Assembly (NCBI GenBank): GCA_022315425.1
Contig: JAIUPT010000021.1
Span: forward strand, 930,001 to 994,000
Origin: Pseudevernia furfuracea
Lineage: Eukaryota > Ascomycota > Lecanoromycetes > Lecanorales > Parmeliaceae
Length of the DNA: 64,000 nucleotides
Direction: 5' to 3'
Position 1 is the stretch's first letter; each line of letters starts with the position of its first letter. The notes under the pieces are model-generated. The model saw only the letters and a program-made list of their open reading frames with translations, did no database searches and was not told where the DNA came from. Below are positions 34,601-45,893 of the stretch, in pieces. Both the position numbers and the translations under genes were made by a program.

Positions 34601-36823
34601 GAAATTGGACGCAGATCAATATACCTCATTGGCATGAGAGGAGCCGGGAAAACGACCACAGGAAATTGGGTAGCAGATCTTCTAGATATGTCTTTCGTTG
34701 ATCTCGACTCACAGCTAGAACTAGAAGCAAAGCAGACAATCCCCGAGATGATTAAAGAGTCGGGTTGGGAGGGCTTCCGGGGACAAGAAATCGCAATTCT
34801 CAAAAGAATGATGCGAGACAAGCCTGTAGATCACGTCTTTGCCTGCGGGGGCGGCATTGTCGAAACTCCAGAGGCCCGGAAAGTGCTCGTCGAATTCCAT
34901 AACTCTGGGGGTCTAGTAGTTCTGGTGCAGCGCAATATCGAAGATGTTATGGCCTACCTTCAGCTCGACAAGTCACGACCGGCGTATGTCGATGACATGA
35001 GAAGCGTGTGGGAGCGAAGGAAAGATTGGTATGTGCAATGCAGCAATTACCAGCACCACAGTCAGAAGGCTCCAACAGATTCACTAGCTCGGGCTTCGAA
35101 AGACCTGGAGCGGTTCATTGATACTATCACCGGCAAACGACGTTCTCTAGAAAAGATCAAGGCCAGAGACCAGTCCTTTTTTGTTTCCCTTACCGTGCCT
35201 GATATCGCCGCTGCATTACACTTCTTACCTGAGGTTGTCGTCGGTTCAGATGCTGTGGAAATGAGGGTAGATCTTTTAGAAGATCCACAAAATCCTAACT
35301 CTCCTCCTTCCATTGACTATGTGGCAAACCAGCTGGCAATACTACACGGGTCAACGTCTCTGCCAGTGATATTCACCATCCGCACGCAAAATCAGGGGGG
35401 CAAATTCCCAGATAACGCTCCGCTGGAACTGGTTGCTTCCATATACCATTTGGCGCTTCGGATGGGGGTAGAATTTCTGGATCTCGAAATCCAATTCCCA
35501 GATCCATTGCTTCGCCAGATATCTGGGGCTAAAGGCCGTACTAAGATCATCGCTTCACATCATGATCCCAAGAACACCCTCTCTTGGGAGAATGACTCGT
35601 GGATGCAGTTCTACAATAAGGCCCTCTTGTACGGCGACATTGTCAAGCTTGTTGGGGTTGCGACCTCACAAGAAGACAATTTACAGCTTCTAAAATTCAA
35701 GAAATTGGCTGAATCCAAGCATGAGACTCCACTGATTGCGATCAATATGGGTCTTAATGGCCAATTGAGCCGCATACAGAACAGCTTCTTGACGCCAGTA
35801 TCTCACCCTGCATTACCGTTCAAAGCTGCACCAGGTCAGCTTTCAGCGGCAGAAATCCGGTCGGCGCTGGTATTGCATGGAGCAATCAAGCCAATGCAGT
35901 ACTACCTCTTCGGGTCCCCAATTGCCCAATCGAAGTCTCCAGCAATGCACAACACTCTCTTCAAAGCCACTGGTCTACCACACACCTACTCTCTCTTCGA
36001 GACCTCCAAAGCCGCAGATCTAGAAAAGATCCTGCAATCCGACTCCTTCGGCGGCGGCTCTGTCACCATACCTCTCAAGGTTGACACAATGCCATACCTC
36101 GACTCCATCTCTGATGACGCCAAACTCATCGGCGCCGTCAACACCATCATCGCTGACCCCTCCATCTCATCTACCAAGAACCAAGGAGGCCACCACCTCA
36201 CAGGTCACAACACAGACTGGCAAGGCATGACGCGCGTGCTTTTGAATGCCGGCGCTCAGCCTAGCAACCAGCAGGGTGGTCTTGTAATCGGCGGCGGAGG
36301 GACAGCACGAGCTGCGATATATGCATTACACGCCATGGGTTACACACCCATCTACGTTCTCGGCCGCTCGAAGCCGAAGATCCAGGAGCTGGTCTCCAGC
36401 TTCCCGGAAGATTACAGCCTCGAGACCCTTCACCCTTCCGAACAGCCTCTGAAAATGACCGCGCTTCCCAGTACGGTCATCAGCACCATACCCGCCGACC
36501 GACCGATGGACCCCGACATCAATAAATTCCTCCGTCACTGGCTCTTTGGCGTGAGCAACGGGGAGTTGAATGTGAGGAGTGACGGGTCTCCGAGCGGGAA
36601 GATGACAGTGAAGCAGGTTCTGCTAGAGATGGCTTATAAGCCTGCGGTGACGGATATGATGGAGATGGCCGAGGGAGGGGGGTGGACGACTGTTCCGGGG
36701 TTGGAGGTGTTAGCCGGGCAGGGTTGGTATCAGTTTGAGGCGTGGACGGGGATCGAGCCGCTTTATGAGATGTTGAGGGAGACTTGCGGGCTGGGGAAAT
36801 TGACCCAGGGAGGGGGAGTATAG
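31605..36823 (+). CDS. ARO1: Pentafunctional AROM polypeptide (shikimate pathway)
   Basis: One cytosolic protein that catalyses five successive steps from DAHP to EPSP in aromatic amino acid synthesis. Five exons (31605-31922, 32006-32161, 32317-32355, 32411-32494, 32555-36823) give 1,621 residues. Domains in order: 3-dehydroquinate synthase (to about 400; LALGGGVIGDMIGFVAATF, MVDSSIGGKTAID); EPSP synthase (about 420-860; PPGSKSISNRAL near 431, ENAGTAARF, CYDDHRVAMS); shikimate kinase (P-loop GMRGAGKTT near 892); type I dehydroquinase (from about 1,074; IIASHHD, and Schiff-base Lys in GDIVKLVGVA); and shikimate dehydrogenase (from about 1,315; GSPIAQSKSPAMHN, GGGGTARAA). All active-site signatures are present. 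The synthase domain has four introns and an unusual insertion after TAAI (residues about 204-238). Family length is about 1,580-1,600. Confidence 0.97.
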
Positions 36824-37178
36824 GATAGATTGGAACACAAGGCTTGTGAACGTTCGTTGACTACTTATGTTATCTAACTTTAACGACGCAAATAGAATTG
36901 GAGATTGCCCGCCCATATGTTCGTCTAAGTCAAATTACATATATCCAGATAGTACAGGCGCAATAACCATGATTTCGCTCGAAGATCACAGCCGCCGGCC
37001 ATAGTCATCTGCCAGCCAATTAGCTGCTAGAGCAACAACATCAGCTCCTTTGACGAGCCTAACCTGCTCGGTACTTCATTTCCTCATCCATCGACATTAG
37101 AATCGACCCGCAATCGTGGCAAGCAAGCCCTTCAATTCGACCGTCTCTTATAGGTTATCCCGATGTCCCATCGTCCCC
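36824..37178. other. Convergent intergenic region between ARO1 and EXO5
   Basis: 355 bp. This holds the 3' ends of the plus-strand AROM gene and the minus-strand EXO5 gene. Nothing else is seen. Confidence 0.55.
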
Positions 37179-38787
37179 TCATACCGCACTGCTCTTCCTC
37201 ACCCGCATCTTCAATGTCGCCTCTTCAATCTTGTTTCGTCTCCACGAGCACTCGTCAAAAAAATCGCAAGTCCGACACTTGTAGGCTTCTTCGACACTAA
37301 CGCCCTCGGCGGCCCTCTCACCTTTCCACCATCTCAATTCACTGTCCAAGTATTCCTGCATGCGCTTATCGTCGTAAAGAAAGGTTTTATTGCCTATAAT
37401 CGCTCCGTCGGTCGGGGTGCGGTATTCAGCCTTCAGCACGTTCCCAATACTCTTCGCACCTGCGGAGAAGGAGCGTGCGAATTCTTGCATCATGAGCGTC
37501 CAAAGTTTTCGCAGGGAACTGTGGGCAAGGAGGACGGTCATGCTATCCTGCGATGACGGCAGTGCTGAATCTTCTTGCGCGTGCGACGGATTCTCTAACA
37601 CTAGGAACTCGTCTTGATTGAGGCTGCCGATTTGGACTATGAAGCCGTCACTGAATGACACGTCTGATTTTAGGTCGTAGCGGTCGAAAATTACGTCGGG
37701 GTTGATCTTGTTTGTGGCAAGGTCGGAGAGAATCCGGTGGTAGAGCATAAGTTGCATCGAGGTCGGACGGAATGAGGAAGCGTTTGGTACGCTTTTAGTG
37801 CCACGGGTTTTGACGTCTGTGATATAAACCTTTGAAGTCTTTTCGGGCAAGGCGGAGCGGAGCTTGTTGAGCACACCAGTGCCATTGCTTTCCAGGGTTG
37901 ACGGGCCGAGAAAGTCGGTGATGATCATTTGATCAGCTGCGGGCATCTTCCTTGCAATCTTGCAGTTCTCTTCAGCTTCTTCGAGTTCGGGCTCTGGGCA
38001 GATATAAGAGAGCTCGTCAATTACGCCGTTCACAACCAGACCGTCTAGAACGCCCCAGATCTCGAGCTCCCGCGTCATGCCTGTATCTCGTAGAGTCTTC
38101 AGCCCTTGAATCACGTTCCATATCCGCAGCCCCCAAGCTTCTTCTTTGGACCTTATATCCACCGCTACAGTCTCGTGTACCTGATCCTCCAATATTTTGT
38201 GCACCGCAGATCCTCGTTTCATAGCTGGGGTACTTCTCTTCTTCCCATACTTCGTGAGAGTAAGCCAGTATTGCAGCTCGCACCATGAGGGCGAGATGAG
38301 GTCGGTGACGCTCAGGGCCTTCTTTGGCTTTGTTCGGAAGCGTTCGAGAGGGGACCTCAGATCTGGCACTTCAGGTTTGGGAGAGAGAGGAGTTTCGATG
38401 GAAACGGAGCTTTCTCTTTCGAATCGACTTTCACGGCTTTCGACTATGCGCTTCGGTGTCAGTCAGTATTCGTTCAGCTAGACAGCTGGCGCGGAACTTA
38501 CTATTCGCTGAACTGTTGTTGCCGCCGTCGAGCTGTATTGTAATCCTCGTCTTGGACAATGGTAGTGGGGGATAATCTTGGGATTGCTGGCCCTGGCGAC
38601 GAAACACCCTTGCACCCCGAGGACCTTCTTCATCCTTGATATCTTTGAGTAGAAGATCCGGGTCTCTATTTGGACCATCGTCTTGCTCTGGGGTCTGGTG
38701 GAGAAGCGCGTTCAAGATCTCCTCTTCGTCGGGAGTGAAGTCTGAGCCATAGTCACTGATTCCATCCTGCTGGTCAGTGACAGGCAT
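37179..38787 (-). CDS. EXO5: Exonuclease V (Exo5/Dem1 family)
   Basis: Single-strand-specific DNA exonuclease of the RecB-like nuclease fold. Exo5 maintains mitochondrial DNA in yeasts and acts in nuclear repair in other eukaryotes. Two exons (38787-38502, 38443-37179; 58-nt intron) give 516 residues. The N-terminal 100 residues are acidic and disordered. The nuclease core starts at LSVTDLISPSWCELQYW, whose Cys is the first iron-sulphur ligand, and continues with KRGSAVHKILEDQVH. The catalytic ITDVKTRGT (D-x-K) follows, then FRPTSMQLMLYHRIL. The remaining iron-sulphur cysteines lie at the end, in YKCRTCDFFDECSWRRN. No classical mitochondrial presequence is obvious. The stop follows RVRKSSAV. 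Confidence 0.93.
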
Positions 38788-39387
38788 GTTTATCGCTTCG
38801 ACCTCATTGTTTTCAAGTTGGTTTGGTTCGCACGATCAATGTTGAAAGCGGCGTCGTTCACCATTCATGCAGGCCGAAGGAATTGGTTTTAGCCCTAAGG
38901 CTAACCCGAACCGGGAAGGGAGGCGGCGACTACATTATGGACCGAGTCAGGAGGGAAAGACGCACGTCATTTGATTCGACCCTATTGCTCTACCAAGGTA
39001 GATCAATTCTGCATAATCTACATGTTCCTCGTTCTGAGTGCTGGAGAGCTTCCGTCCGCCTGTCATGATGCTCGCTCGGCCCAGTCCCCTCGACAATGAC
39101 ATTATGATGCCTACCATGGGGAGCGGATCGATCTGGGCGAAGGGTAGGATACCATTCGGGAGTCAATAACTTGAGGTCCAAGCCAGAGTATTTGGCAGTC
39201 TGAAGTGGGATGCTCCCTTCATCCTCACACCAGATTTCCCTTGTATAGTATAGCGACTTCTCGTTACTCCCCATGGGCACAGATCATTGGCGTTCCTCCT
39301 GCGGATTCGGTCTTGCGACTCGTTCCATAACGGACAATTCTTCCATTTGTGGGAGATACCTGTCAGGCGCAGCATACCGAGGGTCTC
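38788..39387. other. Intergenic region between EXO5 and the Mpv17-like gene
   Basis: 600 bp. Minus-strand frames at 38990-39280 and 39163-39375 are open but have no recognisable domain, so no gene is called. The stretch should contain the EXO5 promoter. Confidence 0.4.
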
Positions 39388-40231
39388 TCAGCTCTTACCC
39401 ACATGCAGTTCTTTGCCCCTTTTCTCTTCATTCGCGGCTCTCTGGTTGAGCCATGACAGATAGCTTTGCCATCCCACAGCCACAACCCCTGCGAACAGGG
39501 CCCTGTATTGTGGTAAAATATATGTAAAATTGAAAGCAGTGACTGCCGGCCAAAGCTTGCAGCTATTGATGAAACTAGTCGGCACGGTCCTCTTGATCCT
39601 CTCCCATGCGTTGGGAAAGCCGTCGCCGGAGAGCAGGGATTGCATGCCGAAGAAGTAGCTGTTGAAAATTGGAGTAAAAACAATCTGATTGACAACGACT
39701 TTGGTGGTGAGGGAGAGGAGTTTTGAGGGATAATTGAATATGGTGCCTAGATAAATAAACCTGTTTAGCAGCGGTCAGCTATGCGTAATTGCACGTCAAC
39801 GTTGTTTGAGATTGGTAAAAAGGCTACCAGGTGTAGGCGGGAATCGAAATGATGCCTCCAATGGTCAAATGTCGCAGCGTCCTAAACGGATTGTATTCCT
39901 CCCCATCGATGTACTGTGCTGTCAGGTCCCCACATAGGTACACCAAAAGAGAGGTCCCCAACTGAGTAGTCCATGGTCTCTTCTTCTGAGCCCGAGCATA
40001 CCCGGCCCAAACTTCTGACAAGGGCCCAAGTCGTTCCCATAAAGGTCGCGGGGATATCTCTGCCGGTCTGGCTATAGATGATCCTTCTCTTTTGCTGTCA
40101 ATGGTAGACCTCTCAGCTGACTTGTCTGCAGCTGTGGTTTTCTGCCGTTTTGTAGGGGAGAAAAGCTGCTGGTGTCGTTGAGCGGACCGCCTAAGGACGA
40201 GGCGCACGGAGCCGTGGAGGATGATGGCCAT
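39388..40231 (-). CDS. Mpv17/PMP22 family membrane protein (Sym1-like)
   Basis: Integral protein of the peroxisomal or inner mitochondrial membrane. Relatives (Mpv17, Sym1, PMP22) are thought to form channels or help mitochondrial metabolite balance. Two exons (40231-39828, 39760-39388; 67-nt intron with GTAGCC donor) give 258 residues. The N-terminal 85 residues are basic and serine-rich, starting MAIILHGSVRLVLRRSAQR, and could be a mitochondrial presequence. The family core follows: QLGTSLLVYLCGDLTAQY, HLTIGGIISIPAYTWFIYLG, VVVNQIVFTPIFNSYFFGMQ, SCKLWPAVTAFNFTYILPQY and AVGWQSYLSWLNQR. The W-P-x-x-x-x-x-N-F pattern is the family signature. It lies in a four-gene minus-strand run without obvious functional linkage. 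Confidence 0.88.
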
Positions 40232-40588
40232 TCTGTTATTGTAGTCTCTTGCTTGTGGTGACCAGAGAGTGTTGTATCCCGGGGACTGGAAGAGATCAAG
40301 GCCGAAGTCAAGGGTTAGATTTCGTTGTCAGAGACGTTTTCATCCTTCAGCCTTCGTCATCTTTGTCATCCTGCTCGGCTTGCGACCATATTCAGTATCA
40401 CCGGCCAGGGGGAGGATACCCATGATGGAACGACTGGAATCGAATGGTCACAACTTTTCTTGAATTTACCGAAATTGTGCGCATGTAAGAGCTCTTTTAC
40501 GAGGGTCACTTGCCCGGTGCATTTATTTCAGGCCGCTAATACCAACCAGCCTTTCGGATTCTGGGTACGCTACCACTACCTACTACTT
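40232..40588. other. Intergenic region, no supported gene
   Basis: 357 bp between two minus-strand genes. It should carry the Mpv17-like promoter and the 3' end of the DUF3445 gene. The plus-strand frame at 40325-41005 is largely antisense to that gene and is not called. Confidence 0.5.
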
Positions 40589-41993
40589 CTAGAATGGATA
40601 ATTTCCATCCTCTTCATCCTCTGTAATGACACCTTCCTCAAGCTGTCGCTTGTGTTCTCCATCCAAATACTCCAGGAGGACAGCCTCATACCTTTCCTTC
40701 CCCTTGTACTTCGAGACATCATCCCCCCAGCTTCTCACGGCACTCGCCAACCTCCCAGGAACACCAGGCTCCTTGGCAATCGCAGTAACAGGCTCGAAGT
40801 AGGTCCTAATGGTAAACACAACGCCTCCACTACGTGGCAAACGTCGCAGAGACTGCCTTTCGCTTCGAAAATGGTGATGTTCGATTGCTTTATCTTTTTC
40901 CGCAGTACTCCATCCTGTAGCTTGTGTACCATCCCCATCCTCGGGGCCTATGCTGTGGCTCCAAGCCAGGTCACCATCAACCTGCATGAAGTAGTTGTTC
41001 CGTAACACAGGACTATCGCATTTAATTCGGCGAAAGAAATTGGTCATGCCCCGCTCGAGCTTGGTCTTAAAGCCAGGAACGTCGCCGCTTGTGTGAATTT
41101 CGGAGAGAGGCATGCCAAATTTGTCGCTGAGGCGCCTAGATCATACGTTAGCAGAGATCCTGTCACGAACCGGCGCAGTCAGGCCACGAACCAAAACCCG
41201 GCAAGCAGGATAGCTCCTGCCAGAAGATAATATTGCCCGTCCGGCTTCTCGAACATTATAGCCAGATCATCTTGTACGAGTCGGGCACACATTGCCATAG
41301 GGTCCTCTGGGAGAGGGCGTTGAATCACGTTGAAGGTTTCGCCTGTGGCGAGGTTTTCCAGGCCGACGTCAGTCTTGCGATAGAGTGTAGGGTATCGTTG
41401 GGGGAGGTAATCGCAGCTATAGTAGCCAAGTCAATTAACACGCCCATAACACGGGGAATCAGATGCGGTCACAGTTCTTCCAGGAGCTCCACAGCACCAT
41501 CATAGGCCTCAGGCGCTGTATGACAGCATTTCTCGCCTCTTTCTTCTATCCTTCGTGCTTTGTCGGCGTGGAATTTCAGGTAGTGGTTGTCCAGCTCGAT
41601 CCAATCATCCCATTGCATATTTCGCAGGCCCATAGTAATGTGGTACGGACCATGCCTGAACGGTCTGTATGGTAACGGATCTGTCTTGTGTACGTCCCAC
41701 GCCGGGTAGGGAGTTGCTTCTGGCCGTTTGAACTCAACGGGTGTCCATACTCCAGGTGGCCTTTCAGGGGCCTTGAACGTGCTTCTTTTCCTGGAAGTGG
41801 GTTTCTCAAGATCCGCTGACTCTTCTCTTCGTACAATTGGCTTCTTGCGCTTGATTAATTTGGTGGCCAAAAGCCAAGCAAATAGGACGCCAACAATTCC
41901 AGCATACAAGAACTGTCTTGCATTCGTAGCGATCATCGTGATGAATGCGTCAGCAGGCCTATCCGCAATCCAAAGAAGAAAGTATGAAGCCAT
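40589..41993 (-). CDS. Membrane-anchored DUF3445 / heme-dependent oxidative N-demethylase-like protein
   Basis: DUF3445 proteins bind haem, and some bacterial members demethylate amines; the fungal substrate is not known. Exons 41993-41473, 41416-41192 and 41135-40589 give 430 residues. The N-terminus carries a membrane segment, QFLYAGIVGVLFAWLLATKL (about residues 27-46), then a basic stop-transfer LIKRKK. The core begins TPYPAWDVHKTDPLPYRPF and continues with GPYHITMGLRNMQWDDWIEL. It then includes DKFGMPLSEIHTSGDVPGF, SERQSLRRLPRSGGVVFTIR and the C-terminal KGKERYEAVLLEYLD. The second intron uses a GTTCGT donor; it alone yields the family sequence AGFWRLSDKFGM. The membrane anchor suggests a microsomal location. 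Confidence 0.87.
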
Positions 41994-42409
41994 TGTAGCA
42001 CAAGACCTTTACAGGATGACAATGGTTCGTATCGGAGGGTGCTGTCTTGATATCCAAAGGTATCGGTGGTAATTCCAGCTCTGTCCAACGAGATACAGAG
42101 AATCATTCTAGTAGAAAAGGACGATTAGTTGTTGAGCTTTAGATTATAGGCAAGCATTGGAGTGATTCGATACGTGGGGTAGACATACGAGCTAAGGGTG
42201 CGAGCAAAGTGCGTGGAAGGGTTAGGCGGACAGATATCTTGCAGCTGGAAATTCGCACCATTTTGGGTTAGTGAACCATGAATGGTGTTCCCAAGGTCAA
42301 TTCTCCACAATCAAACTTGATTGTTGCTCATTGCCTGGGGACCTCTTTACCTAGATTTTCGTGGAGACAAGAGGCTTGCGCGATATGGTTCCGCGACCAG
42401 GCCAGAAAC
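41994..42409. other. Intergenic region before ALG9
   Basis: 416 bp between minus-strand genes. It contains the presumed promoter of the DUF3445 gene and the ALG9 3' end. No gene is seen. Confidence 0.5.
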
Positions 42410-44343
42410 TCAACCAGTGGCCGACTTTCGCCGCAACAGGCAATATCTGCCCCATTGTCTTCGGAATTTCGCTGGAATGACTTCCCAGTCAGGGATCCAG
42501 AGGATGCGACCCAGTGGATGGGTTTGTAAGGAGTCGAGAAACTTATGGCACTCTATCTGCTCCCAGTTCTTCCCATCGACTATATAATTCGGTTCCAGCA
42601 TCGAATCGTCAGATCCAGAGAAATCGGAATCCACCAAGAACGAGCAGTGACCAACGTCGACCTTGAGAAGTTAGCAGGCGAGAAGAAAAAGAGACAAGAT
42701 GGGAGTCAAACATGCTTGCCCGGATCTTCGATATTCTGATCGTTCATACCAGGAGGTATGAGCCATGTGGGGAGGATTCCAGAGACGGTCCCCGCTTCGC
42801 TGAATTCGCCCGGAAGCAAACCATCAAAAGCACTCTTGACGAATTTGGGCCGCATGTTCTTCGGCAGAAAGTAAGATGAGGGGAACCGATACCACTCCTT
42901 TCCCAGGCAGACGTTGCCTTGCATGTCGGCATATTCTGGGCTCTGCAATGGTCTATAAACATCGAGAGGGGCACTATAAGCACTCACAGTTCCCACAGTC
43001 CTCAAAATACCAACAGTGGCAATGGCAAGCACAAAAGCGCCAACAAGGGCCAATTTCACCTTTGCTGGCACTTTGCCAATGATGCTTTTTGGACTCGGAT
43101 GCCCCAAGTAATTGAGCACAGTGTGCATGGCTATGGCAGCGTTCAGGCAAAGAAAAGGATACGCGGGATACATAAATCTTTCCTCTTTGTGAGGTTGAAC
43201 AGAGAAGATTGCAAGCCACATATAGAACGGAGTACTGATCATCATGCTTCTCAAGGTTGTCCGTCTTGTCGTGGATAGACGAGTGAATATAAGCTGGAGC
43301 CCAAGAAGTGGTCCGGCACACATAGCAAATAGAAACCATGCATTAAAGTTCAAGAGTAGATTGCGGATATAGAAGTGCCAAGGTTCAGTTCCAAAGATAT
43401 CGGGCCCGCGTGATGAGCTGCTGAGGATGTTGTAGGATACGATGCGCCAAGGGACAAATACAATCTTGCCGTAGAATAACAGATCGACAGCCACCTGAAG
43501 AGACTACACAGGTCAGCGCGTGTGTCTGCCGACAGAGCTCGGAGGAGAGGAACCCACCACTACAGCCAAGGTCCTCAATACACCACCGAGGACCCTGGAT
43601 GCTACTCCAGTTATATCGGCAGTCCGCTTTAGGTATGCCAATTCATCAGGAATAAACGGAAGAATGAGAGCTGCGGAGAATGGCCATCCGACAGTCGCTC
43701 CAATGCCGAACCACACGATTCCCTCAGTGGTCTTCAATCCATCTCTCAAGTACATGAATGCTGCTGCGCCCATCATTGCGGTATACATCGCAAAGCTTGA
43801 AGGCAGGTAAGCCACGGATGCATGGAACATTCCCGAACTTGATACCATGGCGAGCAAGAAGACCACACCAATCCTCGGGTCCATTGTTCGTGAAATGGTA
43901 GAGAATAGGCGCGTCTCACAGCCTGCGCAGATTAAGCCGAGTACCCCACGAACAAAGTAGAACTCGAAAACCTTCTTTGAAACGAAGGCAGCCGCAACCT
44001 TGCTAGGTATTGCATGTATCAAAGCATATAGCCAGCTCCGAATGGCATACTCGGGCGAGTACTCCCAAGTCTGCAGGCCGTACCCATGGGCGATGTAGTG
44101 CGTAGGTTCCCAGTAATTGAACACTTCGTCACAGTCCTGTATGGGAGCGTATGTAGAGGCTAGCAGATTGACGGATAGGAATACGGAGAAGGCGGCGACT
44201 GAGGATAGATCGAATGGCTTGCTCGTTCCTAGATTTGACGAGGGCGAGGATCGCATCATTTTATTCCCATCTTGTGTAGTCTTGATAGTCCTCTCCTGTT
44301 CGAAGACAGTTGCAACACCCTCCATCGTGTCGACCTCGTCCAT
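42410..44343 (-). CDS. ALG9: Alg9, dolichol-P-mannose mannosyltransferase (GT22)
   Basis: ER membrane enzyme that adds alpha-1,2-mannoses from dolichol-phosphate-mannose to the lumenal lipid-linked oligosaccharide for N-glycosylation. Exons 44343-43558, 43494-42712 and 42661-42410 give 606 residues. The GT22 signature near residues 70-85 is DCDEVFNYWEPTHYI, with the lumenal acidic residues needed for catalysis. QTWEYSPEYAIRSWLY and the conserved HKEERFMYPAYPFLCLNAAI follow, with about ten hydrophobic segments between. The last exon supplies HCSFLVDSDFSG and the conserved end ILWIPDWEVIPAKFRRQWG then RYCLL. The last intron begins GTTTGA, an unusual donor, but it alone restores the family C-terminus. 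Alg12 and PIG-B are relatives, but the C-terminus fits Alg9 best. Confidence 0.93.
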
Positions 44344-44651
44344 TGGAATAGAAAGGAAGAAGCGAGTGCTGGGCGGAGAATAAGGAGTCTAGCGCGCCAA
44401 TCGTGCCAAGAAATCGGGTTTCCTTCCCTCTCTCTTCGACAAGACCTCAAAATCCGTCAATTAGTTCACTGATTTGCTGACGAGTGTCTCTATACATTCT
44501 TTTGCTAACTTGAAAGACAGAGTACTAGCTTTCGCAGTATGCCATTCCATCAATGGCTTGCCAGACGTTCTGTGGGAAGAGAACCAAGGCGCTGTGTACG
44601 AGTACGAGTACTTCGATAGAATGAGTAACTGAACCAGTTCCAGTGCCGCCT
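44344..44651. other. ALG9 upstream region
   Basis: About 308 bp of non-coding DNA between the ALG9 start and the pseudogene. No signal is clear. Confidence 0.45.
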
Positions 44652-45893
44652 CTAATGGTTCTCGATAGATTGGATCTCATTTCCTTTACCCAGGCTGCTG
44701 ATTTGTGAAATGGTGTGTTTGACTGCATTAACAAGACATACGGAGGCTACTTCGCACGCTTGGCCGGGACGTTTAGGCCTTATGACCCGGAATTCTCGCT
44801 GTGACAAATTCGACATGGTAGACGCAAGTTCCTTTCCAGTTCCCACCACTATGTGCAGGTCTGGCTACATGAATCGACGATTTCTTTTACCACCATACCT
44901 CTTCGGACAATATATCTTCCAAAAGTCTCCATATCCTTCTTCGATTTCTCAAACCTATTGGAAGATCCTCAAAAAGAGCTCTTAGCTCATGTAAATCCGC
45001 CTGAGCGAGTTGGCGGACGAGCAGCTCCCAATTCCACTCCTGCTCAAGCGGCTTGGATGCTTCCTTGTATGCAACGGCATCTGGCTTGAGGTCCTATAGC
45101 CAAGGTAGATATCCCTGCGCGAGTAGGCGCTGTGGGCCGTGCACTCTAGAGATAGATCTCTGATTCGGGGAAGCTGGGAGGGCTCTGACGAAGGAGAATC
45201 AAGTTCCGAATCAGGTAGCATTTGCAGTTGCGGAAGCATTGACGTCGTCACGTCTGGGATATATTCGGGGTCTGCTTCAAAGTGCTGAGAGCAGTCAGTT
45301 CTATCAATAGGAACAAAAATGGCGAGATACTCACTAACGAGTCAAAGCGCGCCTTAGGATCATTCCCAGGCTGCCACATCAGTTCCTGGAAACGCCACAT
45401 ACCACCATAGGCCTGCGCGCTGTAGATGTTACAAATCGGCCCAAATTTCTCCTCGCTGGCTTTGTCGAAAAAGCTTTCAAAACATGTCACAGATGCCGCA
45501 TCGAATCATCTACGCTCCTGTGAGATGCAGCTTCTTGGACAGCCATAGCTCTCTTTGCAAGGGCAACGCAATTGCTGTGGCACGATATGTATAGTGATCT
45601 TGGCGACGGTACGACTGAGCCAGATTTATCGCATGCAGTGATAGCTTCTGAGTTCTCCAGAGCTCAGATTACGGGCCTCCTTTATTCCTGGCAGGAAGCT
45701 CGCGAATACTGGTGTTTGAAAACTGGGTGCTCGAGTGCAACAGTACTGCCTGTGAAAGCCAGCCGTGGTCAAGCTGATTTCAATTGTCAGCAAAGGTTGG
45801 TAAATTGAAGGTAGTGCACAAGATAATCTATATCAGGATCCTCGATTGGACCGCCACAGATGGCGCAGTAGGTTGTGTACTCGTTTGGTAAAT
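44652..45893 (-). pseudogene. Frameshifted pseudogene of a fungal CAICGGP-type protein
   Basis: The minus strand keeps protein-like sequence over 1.2 kb, but it is scattered over all three frames. From the 5' end: NEYTTYCAICGGPIEDPDID meets a TGA near 45,800. QLDHGWLSQAVLLHSS follows in another frame. Then come LAKRAMAVQEAASHRSVDD and, one base out near 45,505, FDAASVTCFESFFDKASEEK. After a plausible intron (GTGAGT donor) the frame runs through RIRDLSLECTAHSAYSRRD. Near 45,065 it shifts again to ASKPLEQEWNWELLVRQLAQ and ALFEDLPIGLRN. The tail reads VRPKR-like REFRVIRPKRPGQACEVAS. The CAICGGP start followed by DxxWL-like sequence resembles a family of fungal proteins often linked to F-box motifs; that assignment is from memory and tentative. 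The repeated frame breaks argue for decay rather than introns. Confidence 0.6.

Noticed and set aside
38990..39375. Two overlapping minus-strand frames between EXO5 and the Mpv17-like gene
   Set aside because: No recognisable motif and no splice link to either neighbour.
40325..41005. 226-residue plus-strand frame
   Set aside because: Mostly antisense to the DUF3445 coding exon, whose conserved motifs fix the true strand.
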